Shown here: one piece after another, positions 23,394 through 34,443 of the stretch | Position numbering within the stretch: position 1 is the stretch's first letter | Layout: each line of letters begins with the position of its first letter | DNA from: Sepioteuthis lessoniana | Taxonomy: Eukaryota; Mollusca; Cephalopoda; Myopsida; Loliginidae | NCBI GenBank assembly: GCA_963585895.1 | Contig: OY757911.1 | Span: 56,234,809-56,298,808, forward strand | DNA length: 64,000 nucleotides | Reading direction: 5' to 3' | The notes under the pieces: generated by a model | The model's database searches: none | What the model was told of the DNA's origin: nothing | What the model saw: only the letters and a program-made list of their open reading frames with translations | Translations under genes and position numbers: made by a program

Positions 23394-24160
23394 CTCTCCC
23401 TCTCTTTATTTTTCTTTTCATCTTCGTGGTCCCTTCCATTTTTTTCTATATATCTTTTTCAATTCCTTTTCTCTGTGTTTCAAAACTAACACCACTATTT
23501 TACCTTAACGCAATTTTTTTTCAGTCGGTGATCCCATTACCTCTCTAGTATAAGTACTACAAAACTTCCCAAAAGGGACAATAATTTTTTTAGACTATTA
23601 TTCCTATCACTTAAGTACAAAAATACTATGAAAACTGCTAGGTAAAAAACATTTTGAATTTTAACGGTCGAAATAAGTGTAGGATTAGGGTAAGGGAATA
23701 AAACTTCCCTTCCCTTCTAACAAAGATACAACAAAAAAAAATCAGCAGTTATAATGGGGTTAAACACCCACACACCCACAAAAACGAAATGGATTACTTG
23801 AGTTTTTTCTTTCTACTTTTTAAAATTCCTTACAAATAATTTATTTTTGTTCTTATAGCCGAGTGCAGAGATGGAATAGGGGGTGGGTGAATGTGGACTC
23901 CTTACCTTTGTAGATTTTTTTCTCTCTGTTTCTTTAGTTTTTTGTTTTTTTTAAGAGTCTTTTCGTGTGTCAGATTTATTTCTTTGTTTTTAGCTTTTCT
24001 TTTTTTCTGTCTGTCCACACACGTCTATCTCTTGTTCTTTCTTTTCCTTTTTCTTTTCTTCCGCGCTGCTCACAGGGTCCTTTTGGGCATTTTTTTTCCT
24101 GTCCGCTCGCTTTCCAACCCAGCCATTCTTTCTTATTTTTCCGTCTGGTTTTCATTCTAT

Positions 24161-24177
24161 CCAGGTCAACGGCGCCA
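24161..24177 (-). other. Primer-binding site of LTR element 1
   Basis: Minus-strand TGGCGCCGTTGACCTGG, complementary to a tRNA 3' end finishing in CCA, starts 2 nt after the LTR end. The tRNA species was not identified. The same first 14 bases, with one C/T change, recur in LTR element 2. Confidence 0.8.
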
Positions 24178-24179
24178 GA

Positions 24180-24771
24180 TGTGACAATCCCCTTCGACCC
24201 CCTCGAACACATTAACTTCCCAAAAGCATTTCAAGTCTTGGCCGGTGATTCAACTCGTGGTCCGCTGGGATATCTCACATTTCTCTACGGCCACAAGAAA
24301 TACAACCGAGGGAGTGGGAGAAAAAAGAAAAAAATGAACACTATGGGCTTAGGTCAGCTCCACGTACAAGAAGGTTTGTTCTGCGACACTGCATTCCCTG
24401 TGCATCTGTAGACTAACGCTGACGTGTATTTTTCGCGAAATTTCTACAAGGCTACTAGGAATGCCCACTCATCTTGATTGGTCTTCCATCACTGCTTACC
24501 GTTATCAACTCAGGACTGCGAACTCATCTTGACTGTCTTCCTCACTGTCCCTGGACTCTATCTCACGCCGACTGGTCTCTTCTGCTGCCTGTTGTCGACT
24601 GCCCCTCTGCGTATCCCTTCGCCAACTCACCTCTCGGGGTTCCTTTTCTAACTCCTTTCCTACCCCATTTCCGGTCCCGTCGGAGATCTCGAGTCCCAGC
24701 CGTTTGTTTGGTTTCGCGCCAAAACAGACAAAGGGATCGTCTGCTTAAAGGACCACCCACAGAGTGTCACA
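24180..24771 (-). repeat. LTR (5' in element orientation) of LTR element 1
   Basis: Partner of 20708-21296, adjoining the primer-binding site. Followed by ATAT (24772-24775), the duplicate of 20704-20707. Confidence 0.9.
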
Positions 24772-24850
24772 ATATAACTATTTGTTCTCTTCACCACCAG
24801 AGTGTACACTAAACAAATTAAAACCGAGAGCATAATTCCATGGGAGTCAC
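24772..24850 (-). pseudogene. Upstream half of the LINE interrupted by LTR element 1
   Basis: Minus-strand frame ends ...REQIVIS, which joins across one ATAT copy to QLRIGHTRLTHAF at 20707 in the same frame. It is damaged upstream by a TGA and a likely frameshift. Only a short stretch is recognisable. Confidence 0.6.
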
Positions 24851-26030
24851 TTGTGTTTAGAAAAAATAACTTTAAAAAATGTAGCCTAACTCAATAAATG
24901 AAATCCAACAAATTCGAAAGTGCAAAAACTAAGGAAAACCCAGGAATAACTTACCATCACATACCAACAAGAGCAATTAGAATACATTCAAGATCAAAAG
25001 GATAAAATATATTTATGTATTAATAATATGCCAATTTTTGACATTTTCGTTTTTAAACCATCTTCAGAGCAATGTTAGCTTGTGATGTTGACTTTACTGA
25101 TTTTTTTCGAATGAAGAAAAGAGAAACAAATAATGAGTAAATGTTTGCGTTCCATTACCGTTCATAAGGTTCCTTGTCAGAATCTATATGGTATAATCAG
25201 TGTTTAAAATTCATTGATTCATTGAAAAAAAGGTAAAATATTTGCTTTAGATTTAAAAAGAAAGGAACCCTTTAAAGAATTAAGAAATCCTTAAAATACT
25301 TCAAGAAAAGTTATATGTAGCTAAGAATTTAAAAAAATATTCATAGTTTCAACTGTTACTTTTATCTTTATTTTTATATTAAAATGTAACGCCTTAGATA
25401 TTTGCCATAAAAGTCGAATTTAGAAAATATTTCATTAAAAATCAAATGGAGACATTTAAAATTAAAAATAGTTAAAAAAAAAAGATATTGTAACTATTTT
25501 GAACTAACGAATATTTCTTTCATGGTATCATTACAAGAAATAACTCCCGATCCAGCAGGTCTTTCTAAGTAGTTTATTTTTCATATAAATTAACTTTTCA
25601 AAATAACTAAAAAGTACAATGGTTTCTAAATTGTATTTTACCAACGTTTTTCTACGTCAATATTTCGAAAACTTCTAACGTTTTTATGAATACAATTTTT
25701 GATACATGTATAATTTAAAACCAGTTTTGATTAATTTGTTGTTTACTCTTTGTTTTTCTTGTCTACAGAGAACTAAAATAAATATTTATCCAATCAACTT
25801 AAAAAATTTACAGAAATACATGAGTCAGTAAATAGATAGTTATCAGATTAACTTAAATGATCTTCAAAAATGTTGGTGAAATTTACTTCTGTTTGTAAAT
25901 GTCTAATGTTTCTTGTATTTCTCTTCATAAAAAAGTCATCTAAATCTTCATTTTTCAAACATTACTTTCCATTATGAGGCTTATTATCATAACAATGTGA
26001 ACTTGTGAAAACAATGGGATAAGTGTCTGT
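24851..26030. other. AT-rich unassigned stretch
   Basis: Very AT-rich; no frame, RNA or repeat family is recognised. Confidence 0.5.
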
Positions 26031-26450
26031 ACCATCATGATCATGATCATGATGTCACACTATTTGCACATATTTCCATGAGCCTCTCTCGAAACCCGTC
26101 TCTATCATCCAACGCCCCCGGCAGATCCTCAAGTCTACATCCTGTATCGGCAGAGAGCTGTTGTAGATTGGTTTTAGCTAGTCGTCCTACGTTTGGTTGT
26201 CCATGTGAAGGGGTACTCAGGAGTATGTCGCTTACCAGTTTGCCCTTACTTCCCCCACAGTGTCCCATATGTCTGGTTCGTCTAACTTCGTGATGGGTGG
26301 TAGGTGGCCGTACAGCTGCTGTTTTGCAGGGCGCTGCCTCCAGAATATGTTCATTAAAGCTCGTAATGTTCTTGTGTAATTGCCGTGAATTTTTTTTAGT
26401 TAGTTAGCGTCCATGTGGGGCATCCATATTGGTACAACAGCTGCATGTAA
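26031..26450 (-). pseudogene. RTE LINE C-terminal fragment (copy B, diverged)
   Basis: Minus-strand frame 26268-26047 reads GHCGGSKGKLVSDILL and NLQQLSADTGCRLEDLP, parallel to the end of copy A (HAGHCWRSNDEL, DTGCNPEDLP). Upstream to about 26450, broken frames give NYTRTLRALMNIFWRQ. The 3' end is an ATGATC-type run at 26031-26053. It is a more distant subfamily than copies A and C. No RT core. Confidence 0.7.
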
Positions 26451-26560
26451 AAAAAGAAAAACGTTTTGAAAATCATCAAAAAAAGAAAAAAAGAAACTTA
26501 TAGAAATAAGATTTCCAAGAGTAATGCTTAATAATATTTCACTCGTTCCCATATATATAG

Positions 26561-26795
26561 GTTGACGATTGTAATCGAGGGCGACCCGAAAGCTGCCTAT
26601 TCAATAGCTACTACACCGTTGTATAGGGGAGGGCAAAACACATTACACTGGATTGCTCCACTTTACCCTTGATGTGTATCTTATAATGCCGAGTGTTATG
26701 CAAGGAAGCATCGAGTACTATTTTTGAGTCTTTGTATGACTCGACCTGGGATTGAAACCCGATCTCCCAGGCCATTGGCCAACACACTGACCATC
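26561..26795 (-). repeat. tRNA-derived SINE, family A, copy 3
   Basis: Body and tail match the other family A copies. The head (GGCCATTGGCCAACACACTG on the plus strand at about 26770-26790) abuts the 3' end of the neighbouring RTE copy C. Non-coding. Confidence 0.75.
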
Positions 26796-27412
26796 ATCAT
26801 CATCATTATCATGTCGTGGCGCAGGCACGGATATCCCTGACCCTCTCTCGCCACTTCTCCCTATCGTTCATCGCCTCTTGCAGGTCTTCAGGGCTACATC
26901 CCGTATCATCACATAGCTGCTATATATATGTTCGAGCTGGTGGTCTTGTTTTTGGCCGGCCATATGTGGGGGTCCATAGGAGTACATCATTTATGAGCTC
27001 GTCCCTGCTTCTCCAGCAGTGTCCTGCATGTCTGGTTCGTCTAACTTGGATCGTTTTCGTGATGGGAGGTAGGTGGCCGTATAGTTGGTGCCTTGAGGGG
27101 TGTTGCCGCCAGGACTTGTTCAACATTCTTGTATAATTGCCGTCTAGCTTCTTCTCCGGCCGTTTAGGTAGCGTCCAAGTAGTGAATCCATACAGCAGTA
27201 TCGATACGACTGCTGCCTGGAAGAAACTGCGTCTCATTTTATCGGTCAGGTCTGATTTCCATATGATCGATAGCCTATCGATAGTTGTCCATGCCTTCGT
27301 TAGCCGTGTGTCGATGTCTTTTTCGGTTGATGAGACACTGCTTTGTAGGCAGGTGAATTTGTCTATCAGTTTCAGAGAGGCTCCGTCTAGTGTGGAGATG
27401 TCGCCTTTTTGA
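26791..27412 (-). pseudogene. RTE LINE C-terminal fragment (copy C)
   Basis: Close relative of copy A. Minus-strand frame 27237-26920 reads RRSFFQAAVVSILLYGFTTW and YTRMLNKSWRQHPSRHQLY, then HAGHCWRSRDELINDVLLW. Upstream to about 27412, shifted frames cover the region before it. The 3' end is an (ATG)n-like run at 26791-26812. 5'-truncated, with stops and frameshifts. Confidence 0.8.
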
Positions 27413-28099
27413 TGCCAATGGGCTAATTCCTGGATTTTCTGAAGTTCTTGCTGCTATCAATAATTCCGTTTTCTGAATTGTATTAATACCTTTTGGGATT
27501 TCTTTTCTACAAGTTACTTTCCCAGGTATTTGTGGATTGTTCCAAGTGTTCACATTGTGTCTGAGATCATGGATGATATATTGTGGCTATAGCAGACGCA
27601 GCTGATATAGATGTGACTGAGAACAGTCATGCTGACCCTCATGAACTATGGTTCAGAAAAAAAAAAAAAAAAGATTTTGACTTGTCAAAGTCCATTATCT
27701 TGCTTTTATGGCCTTATTTGTTGAACTAATCTGATCTAGTTTCAGGTTTTCCTATAACACCTCTCTGGTTTATTTTCATTGCCCTATTTTCAGACTTTAT
27801 TAAAATATGAACAGCCTCAGTGGAAATAAAGATGAGACTACTTATGCCTTTAAAGTTATATTGAGGAAGGTTACTGTTCTTACTTAGCACTTACTTTCAA
27901 ACTACACCAGGTATGTATTCTTTAATAATTGAGATAAGTCATAGATGAGTCATGTAGAGTTTAGCGTGGTAAATGTAAACAAATCTATTTGGTGATTTCG
28001 AAATAGTTTAGCTGAAAATAAATTTGGGAATAAAAAGTCTTAATTTAAAATACAAAAGTTGACCAAAAGTTTTTTCGATTAACGGAAAATCATTTTTTT
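27413..28099. other. Unassigned stretch
   Basis: A minus-strand frame at 27420-27553 (reading TIQKTELLIAARTSEN) may be a bit of a further LINE tail, but the match is too short to call. A poly(A) run of about 17 lies near 27656-27674. Confidence 0.35.
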
Positions 28100-28745
28100 T
28101 TTAATTAAAGTTATACTGGCCCGATTTTCTTCGAACACCACACAGCAAAGATTCGTTCATTATTCTCCCTTCTGGGTTTTTGACACATGCGTTAGCTGAT
28201 GGGTTTTTTTCACTAGATTTTTGTGACCTCAAGTCTCCGAGACTCTTTGGACGATCATAGAAAAGCACTCGTCTTCTAATTTCTAAATCTTCAATTCCTT
28301 TTATCAATCCTTTGGGGATCTTTCCTAGAGCACCAATTACCATTGATATTACTTTCACTTTCGTGTTCTATGTTTTTTTAGTTTTCTTAATACTTATCTC
28401 TCTTTTTTCTTTCTCTTAATATTACTCTCTTGTCTAGCCGGGTTGCAAAGGCCACGATTTTGCTAGTTCTCTTTTTCTTTAAAAACCACTAGGACTGGTC
28501 GTCTGGCCGAGCTTAGCTGATTCGTTTATATCTCAAAATTCCAGAGAACTTTGGGCGTCTCATTCTCCTGAACGAATTTCGGGTAGTGCATAATACACTT
28601 GTTCGTATGGTCAAATTTAAATTTTGTGCACAATTCCCAGTGGATTACTTTCCCTACCCAGTCTTTTGGCGCTAATTTGCTGCATTCCCCTATTATACGA
28701 TTGCTCGTTTCGTCTCTATGATCACATAACCTACACTTGATTTTT
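28100..28745 (-). pseudogene. RLE-type LINE, zinc knuckle and endonuclease region (copy 1)
   Basis: Minus-strand frames in order: a knuckle-like CRLCDHRDET...GEC with the usual His replaced by Arg; KDWVGKVIHWELCTKFKFDH; then LWNFEI, where relatives carry a PD-(D/E)xK-like endonuclease core; finally 28358-28101 with MKVISMVIGALGKIPKGLIK and GIEDLEIRRR. This order (RT, CCHC knuckle, restriction-like endonuclease) is typical of R2/NeSL-group LINEs. RT is absent. Stops and indels show it is dead. Confidence 0.65.
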
Positions 28746-29835
28746 TTTTTGCTTTTTATGTCGCTGCTTTAATTATGATTATCATAATTATTATTACTAC
28801 TATTACAGATCATTTTTAAATCCTACAATTGCTACAGATGGCTTCCTTGTATTCTTTTATATTTTTCTTCTTATTTCATTCCTAACTTTCAACATTTTCC
28901 CTTCTTACACTCAGTCCCTACATACAACTTCATCTTGCAAGTCAAGGTTTTCTACTTTTCTATTTTTTTCTTCTTTTTGTTCTTTATTCACTGTGGCATC
29001 TTTCTGTCTTCACTTTTACTAACTTTTTTGTCATATCCTTCTTTTCTCCTTTCCCCCTTATTTACCTTATCGCAGTCCTTTCGTTCCTTATTTGGAGTGA
29101 TTGTCAACAGGCCAACATCCGACTTATAACTTGGCATATTTTGCACTCACACAATAGTGGAAAACTCTCAGTTTCTCAATCGTGTCTACCTACAACCAGA
29201 AAGTAATCAGACAACGGTCGAAAATTGAAGTAATGGTGATTTGGACGGATGACCCTTGAACTATTAACAAGATTTAACTGTGTAGAATTTGGCAGGTATC
29301 ATTTTTGCCGTCATTCACAGAAACGAACTGAAGGTGCAATATACCCTGGCCTACATCCAAACCTGTCAAGAAGACGGAGCAGCGCCGAATCCATGCCCAT
29401 ACATCTCTCCACCTTGTCAGTCTTGTCATTTGATAACGTTTCCCTGTGATTCACAAAGTTTTCATCGACTCTCGACAATTATGTTCCCTGGTGTGAATTG
29501 ATTTTCCCTGTCACTACCATTTTTTTTTCAAAAGTCAGTTTGTATAGCAAGTCAGCTTTTTTCTTAGCATCATTGTTAAGTTACCTTTTTTCCAGAGAAT
29601 AATGTTTTATTTAATCAACTGAAAAATCCTTAAATGTTTTATCTTTGAAATTCTATAAAATTTTTTAAAAAAAGATACTTTTAGGGGTGATTTTGCTCTG
29701 TGCTCTCTCAAAAAGTGGTCCAATTATGAAAATATTATTGGTCAAAAGTTGTAGTAATGTATGGTGAAGGTTTACTTTCAAATATTTTTTAACATGACTT
29801 GACATTAAATTTTTTGTCTTACTTTCAGAAATACT

Positions 29836-29838
<3 letters not shown>
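28746..29838. other. Unassigned stretch
   Basis: Pyrimidine-rich near 28930-29060. Small open frames at about 29249-29501 have no recognised motif. Nothing supports a gene. Confidence 0.45.

Positions 29839-29883
<45 letters not shown>
29839..29883. repeat. (CA)n microsatellite
   Basis: Perfect CA run of about 45 bases. Confidence 0.93.
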
Positions 29884-29887
<4 letters not shown>

Positions 29888-30127
29888 TAAATAGGATAGC
29901 AAAGGGGTTTTGTTTTTAAATCATTTATTTTTCTTTGATATGTGTTTCTAGTGTGTTACACTGTTTTCTTGAAGTGATAATGATTGATGATGGTGTTACC
30001 TTTCATTCATATATTGGTGAGTATTTTGGTAAGGTTGTGGTTCTTTTTAATTTTAGGATTTGTGATGGAAAATTTTCAGGTCGAGTTACAAATTCTCGGC
30101 TCTGAAGATGTTGTTTCATTCATTCGG

Positions 30128-30201
30128 TTTCTTCTTCTTCTTCTTCTTCTTCTTCTTCTTCTTCTTCTTCTTCTTCTTCTTCTTCTTCTTCTTCTTCTTC
30201 T
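30128..30201. repeat. (CTT)n microsatellite
   Basis: About 24 CTT units. The long Leu and Arg open frames across it are artefacts. A short GA-rich run follows at about 30222-30245. Confidence 0.93.
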
Positions 30202-30584
30202 ATATAAAGAAGCAAATACAGAGAGAGAGAAAGAGAGAGAGAGAGGGGACTGAGTGAGAGATCGAAGTAGCATGAGAGTGAGAGACATTGAAAGAGATAT
30301 CTTTATATCCAAACCGTGGTTAGAATCGTTTTTCTAATCCTTTCAATAAACATGTTCATAACTGCTTGTTCAGGATAAACATTTATCGTTTCTGGCATTT
30401 TCACGATAAAGTATCGATCGCTTGACGCTTCTCACAATCGATATATAATGTTAAAACGGCAAAATATAATAAAAACGTTTTAACCACAGTCATGATATGA
30501 CATTGTAGATACTCTATTAAATATATTGTGTGGTTTATGTAAAACAATGGTAATTAGAACCATCTTTTAACTATTTCTTTTCAG

Positions 30585-30585
30585 T

Positions 30586-30661
<76 letters not shown>
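30585..30661. repeat. (TA)n(TG)n microsatellite
   Basis: A TA run to about 30602, then TG to 30661, ending 27 bases before LTR element 2. Confidence 0.92.
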
Positions 30662-30664
<3 letters not shown>

Positions 30665-30688
30665 ATAAGATGTATAAATAAGTAATAT

Positions 30689-31264
30689 TGTAAACGTTAC
30701 CCCCTCTCCCCCACCACATTATCTCTGTCTTCTAACCATTCCACTTCTTAGCCGGCCGGTGATCAACTAGTGGTTCGAGGGGGTAACGCACATTTCTTTA
30801 CCTACACAAGAATACGATCGAGGGAAAAGAGAAAATAGCAGGACAAACGAACAAACACGAACAAAGCTTGGGGTTAACCAAGAGCAGAAAAGAGGTATTG
30901 CAACACTATATGCATGTGCGGACTATCGCTAGCGTGGGTTACTAGCGAAAATTCCACAATGCTACTGGAATCAGACTCATCTTGACTCACTCTCGCTGGA
31001 CCCTATCCCATGCTGCCTCGCCTCTCTGCTCCAGTATCTGGTGTTGACTCCCCCTGTCCGTTCTTCCACGCCAACCCTCTGCTGTTCGCCCCTCTCTGTC
31101 CAGCCGCCAACTGCCCTCTGCTCGGTCACGTCGTCAACTCTCATTCGCCTCCCCGTACCACTTCCGGGTACGGCGAGATTTCAGGTCCAAGAATCCTTTG
31201 TCTGGTTTCGCGCCAAAACAGACAAAGGAATTGCCTGCCTTGGCGGGAAACCCATATAGTGCTA
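30689..31264 (-). repeat. LTR (3' in element orientation) of LTR element 2
   Basis: Differs from 33866-34443 at about 16 positions including two single-base gaps by eye. Starts TGTAAACG, ends GTGCTACA. Confidence 0.92.
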
Positions 31265-31284
31265 CATACCTCCCTCTCTTACCC
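31265..31284 (-). other. Polypurine tract of LTR element 2
   Basis: Minus-strand AAGGGTAAGAGAGGGAGGTA directly precedes the downstream LTR. Confidence 0.8.
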
Positions 31285-31561
31285 TTGTCATTTATTCTCA
31301 ATAAATTACAACACGATTTAACAACAAGCAAAAAAGAACAAGAACATTTACAGGAAGTAAAAACCGAAATTACAAAATTTTAAAGGGGTTCGGTCGTCCC
31401 CTAAAAAAAATAAATAAATAATATAACAACACCATATCATCATACACATAAAAAAAAAAAATTTTAAATAAAAAAAAATATTGCTGGATTCAGCTCTTCC
31501 ACCTTGCTCTCCTGTGAACAATTCTGGGGTCTCCTGACTCATCCCTATTCTTCATTCCAAT

Positions 31562-31785
31562 AGGACTTTTCGATTCACCTCCAACATTATTCAATTTTCT
31601 TTCAATTCGCCCCGCCCCCACCCAACAAAACACAGGGGAATTTTAACCACCCCTACCCAACGATTTTAAGAGGACTTTTCCATTCACCTCCAACGTTATT
31701 CAATTTTCGAACATTTCACCCCATTCTCCAACCCATCAGAACACAGGGGAATTTTAACCACCCCTACCCAACAATTCAGGAGTAT
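31562..31785. repeat. Tandem repeat of 109 bp inside LTR element 2
   Basis: Units begin AGGACTTTTCGATTCACCTC at 31562 and AGGACTTTTCCATTCACCTC at 31671. Both contain CACAGGGGAATTTTAACCAC. About two units, next to the polypurine tract end as in element 1. Confidence 0.8.
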
Positions 31786-33845
31786 TTTTGGACTTGTCTC
31801 CCCCCTTTCCTTACGACGTGGGAGCATCAGTAATCTCCGCAGTTCGATCGGTGTCGTAACAGGAATAATGTTCCAGAAAGCACTGTGGAATTCGCCTCCC
31901 AACCTGGGGGCCTTCACTGCCCCCTGCAACAAACAAAACAAGTCTCTCAGCCATCAATCACCATGGATTTCCAAAAGATAAGAAAAAAAACAAAGCAATT
32001 GACACCATCTCCCAGATCGTCCAGCCATGACCAGCCAGTGGGGTGGAGCAACCGGACACCGCCCCGCGTCTAGGCATCATCCTCCCAACCCATCCTCAAC
32101 CGCTTCCTCGGCACCATGTTTATCAATTCTATGTCAATCAGGCCACTCGCTTTCCCAAATCATCATTTGTATAACTTACTACCCCTCGATACCAGTCCGC
32201 GAAACGGGGCCCCCGTGCGACCCCCCCCCCAGGGGAACACGATCAGACGAAGTGAAGAAGTGCCAAGAGCAGTTAAACTTACAAAAAATAAACCCAGAAA
32301 ATCCATGAAGGTAAAAAAAAAAATAAGATAAAAATAAATAAAAAAATAAAAATAAACAAATAACAATAAACAACAAAGCAAATGACACGGTAAGCCCAGT
32401 CCCCCAAAACCAACAAAAAACAAGGCAAAGTATAACAAAAAAAAACAAACAAACAAAAAAAAAACAAAGGATAGCAAAAAAAATCCACACAAGTTAAACA
32501 ACAACAAAAAAAAATTAATAAACAATTCACAGACAAAAAAATAAAATAACTACAATTGACAATTATATAAAATAAAATTGTTCTCAAGGAATGTGTCACG
32601 CATCCACCTTCTAACCCTTGTCTCTCTTCCCTTGAGATCTCTGCCCACTTCCACCATTTCTCTTTGCGTCTTACTTTCCTTCTCTCCTGTCCACTTGAAT
32701 TCTTACCTCTACCGGGGGTGGTGTGGGAGGGGATAGCGTTTGCTTCCAACCGTTTTTTTTTAAATCCACAAAAAAAACAAAAACTTTCTTTTCTTCCTAA
32801 AATCCAAAGTTTACTTATTCTTTTTCTTTCTTTCTTTTTTTTTTTTTTTTTTTAACAGAGACAGGCATGGATGCAGTGACAAAAATTCCTTAGCAATCTT
32901 TCTTTCTTTCTACTTTTCGTTCTCTCTTTTTCTTTCTTTTTTTTTTTTTTTTTTTTTCTTTCTTTCATGACTTTATCTGTTCTTCCTTCTCTTTCTTTGT
33001 TCAACTTTTCCGACATTTTTTTTTTTTCATTTTTTTTTTTATATTTTCCATTTTTTTTAAATTGTTTTTGTGGTAGAAGCTTTCCTCCACCTTCTACCCT
33101 CTGCACTCGGAACGACCCGACTTTGACCAGTCGATTTTAACCTAGCTTCGAAATCTCACTTTCTCTCTAATTTTTCGTTTCATCTTCCCTTTCTCTGGGG
33201 TTTTGAAATACCACAATTTTTTTTTCTTTTAGTGAACCTTGCAGCAAAATTTTTTTTTTTTTAATCAGTGACTTATCACCTTTCCAGCATAAAAAAAATT
33301 ACTATAAAACTTCCCAGAACGGACTAACTTTCTTAAGCCACTGGTCCTAACACTTAAGTATAAAAATTACTATGTGAAACTGCTACGAAGAAGGAGAAAA
33401 AAAAAGCATTTGAATTCTACCGGTCAAGTTAAGTGTGAAAAGCGGGTAGGGGAAGAAGAAGACCTTCCCTTACCTTCTAACAAAAATACAACAAAAATTA
33501 TCAGCAGTTAAGGGGTTAAACATACACACACACACAAAAGCGAAATAGATTACTTGTTTTTTTTTCTACATCTTAAAATTTCCTTAATCTAAAAAAAATC
33601 TTTTCTTTGTGTTCTTATATTCGAGTGCAGTGGGGGAGGGGGGAATGTGTATTCCTACCTTTGTAGGTTTCTTTCTTTTCCATCTTTTTTTTTCTTTGTT
33701 TCTCTCGTTTTCTTTTTCTTTTCTCTGTCTCGCCTTGTTGCGGGTCCTTAAGGCATTTTTTTCTCTTCTTTTTCCGTTCGTCTTTCAGCCTCTAAACTCC
33801 CCGCTCCCTGATCAATTCCAATTTTTTTTTTCATCAGGTTTTTTT

Positions 33846-33863
33846 CTCTGGTCAACGGCACCA
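33846..33863 (-). other. Primer-binding site of LTR element 2
   Basis: Minus-strand TGGTGCCGTTGACCAGAG begins 2 nt past the LTR. One base differs from the element 1 site in the first 14. Confidence 0.8.
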
Positions 33864-33865
33864 TT

Positions 33866-34443
33866 TGTAAACGTTACCCCCTCTCCCCCACCACATTATC
33901 TCTGTCTTCTAACCATTCCACTTCTTAGCCGGCCGGTGATCAACTAGTGGTTCGAGGGGGTAACGCACATTTCTTTACCTACACAAGAATACGATCGAGG
34001 GAACGGAGAAAATAGCAGGACAAACGAACAAACACGAACAAAGCTTGGGGTTAACCAAGAGCAGAAAAGAGGTATTGCAACACTATATGCATGTGCGGAC
34101 TATCGCTAGCGTAGGTTACTAGCGTAAAATTCCACAATGCTACTGGAATCAGACTCATCTTGACTCACTCTCGCTGGACCCTATCCCATGCTGCCTCGCC
34201 TCTCTGCTCCGGTGTCTGGTGTTGACTGCCCCTGTCCGTGGATCCACGCCAACCTCTGCTGTTCGCCTGTCTCTGTCCAGCCGCCAACTGCCCTCTGCTC
34301 GGTCGCGTCGTCAACTCTCATTCGCCTCCCCGTACCACTTCCGGGTACGGCGAGATTTCAGGTCCAAGAATCCTTTATCTGGTTTCGGGCCAAAACAGAC
34401 AAAGGAATTGCCTGCCTTGGCGGGAAACCCATATAGTGCTACA
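33866..34443 (-). repeat. LTR (5' in element orientation) of LTR element 2
   Basis: Partner of 30689-31264. Followed by ATAT at 34444-34447. Confidence 0.92.

Larger units (their letters stand above)
20708..24771 (-). mobile_element. Non-autonomous LTR retrotransposon 1, coding-less
   Basis: Complete LTR architecture read on the minus strand. LTRs of about 590 bp lie at 20708-21296 and 24180-24771, each bounded by TGTGACA...TGTCACA. The primer-binding site TGGCGCCGTTGACC (within 24161-24177) sits 2 nt inside the upstream LTR. A polypurine tract (AAAAAGAGTAAAGAGAAGTA, reverse of 21297-21316) abuts the downstream LTR. ATAT target duplications lie at 20704-20707 and 24772-24775. The 2.9-kb interior shows no gag, protease, RT, RNase H or integrase motif, and is A-rich, pyrimidine-rich and stop-filled. 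The element at 30689-34443 has the same design. It would need proteins supplied in trans. Confidence 0.88.
30689..34443 (-). mobile_element. Non-autonomous LTR retrotransposon 2, coding-less, young
   Basis: LTRs of about 577 bp lie at 30689-31264 and 33866-34443, with ends TGTAAACG...GCTACA and about 97 percent mutual identity by eye. Read on the minus strand, the primer-binding site TGGTGCCGTTGACC (within 33846-33863) lies 2 nt inside the upstream LTR. The polypurine tract AAGGGTAAGAGAGGGAGGTA (reverse of 31265-31284) abuts the downstream one. ATAT flanks both ends (30685-30688, 34444-34447). The 2.6-kb interior has no gag or pol motifs. A segment near 31985-32080 matches element 1 near 22065-22150, showing common descent. 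The nearly identical LTRs imply recent insertion. Confidence 0.9.

Noticed and set aside
29249..29501. Possible small Cys-rich secreted peptide
   Set aside because: No signal peptide in the frame that holds the cysteines, no regular cysteine spacing and no start or splice context.
30076..30312. Poly-Arg and poly-Leu frames
   Set aside because: Translation of a (CTT)n microsatellite.
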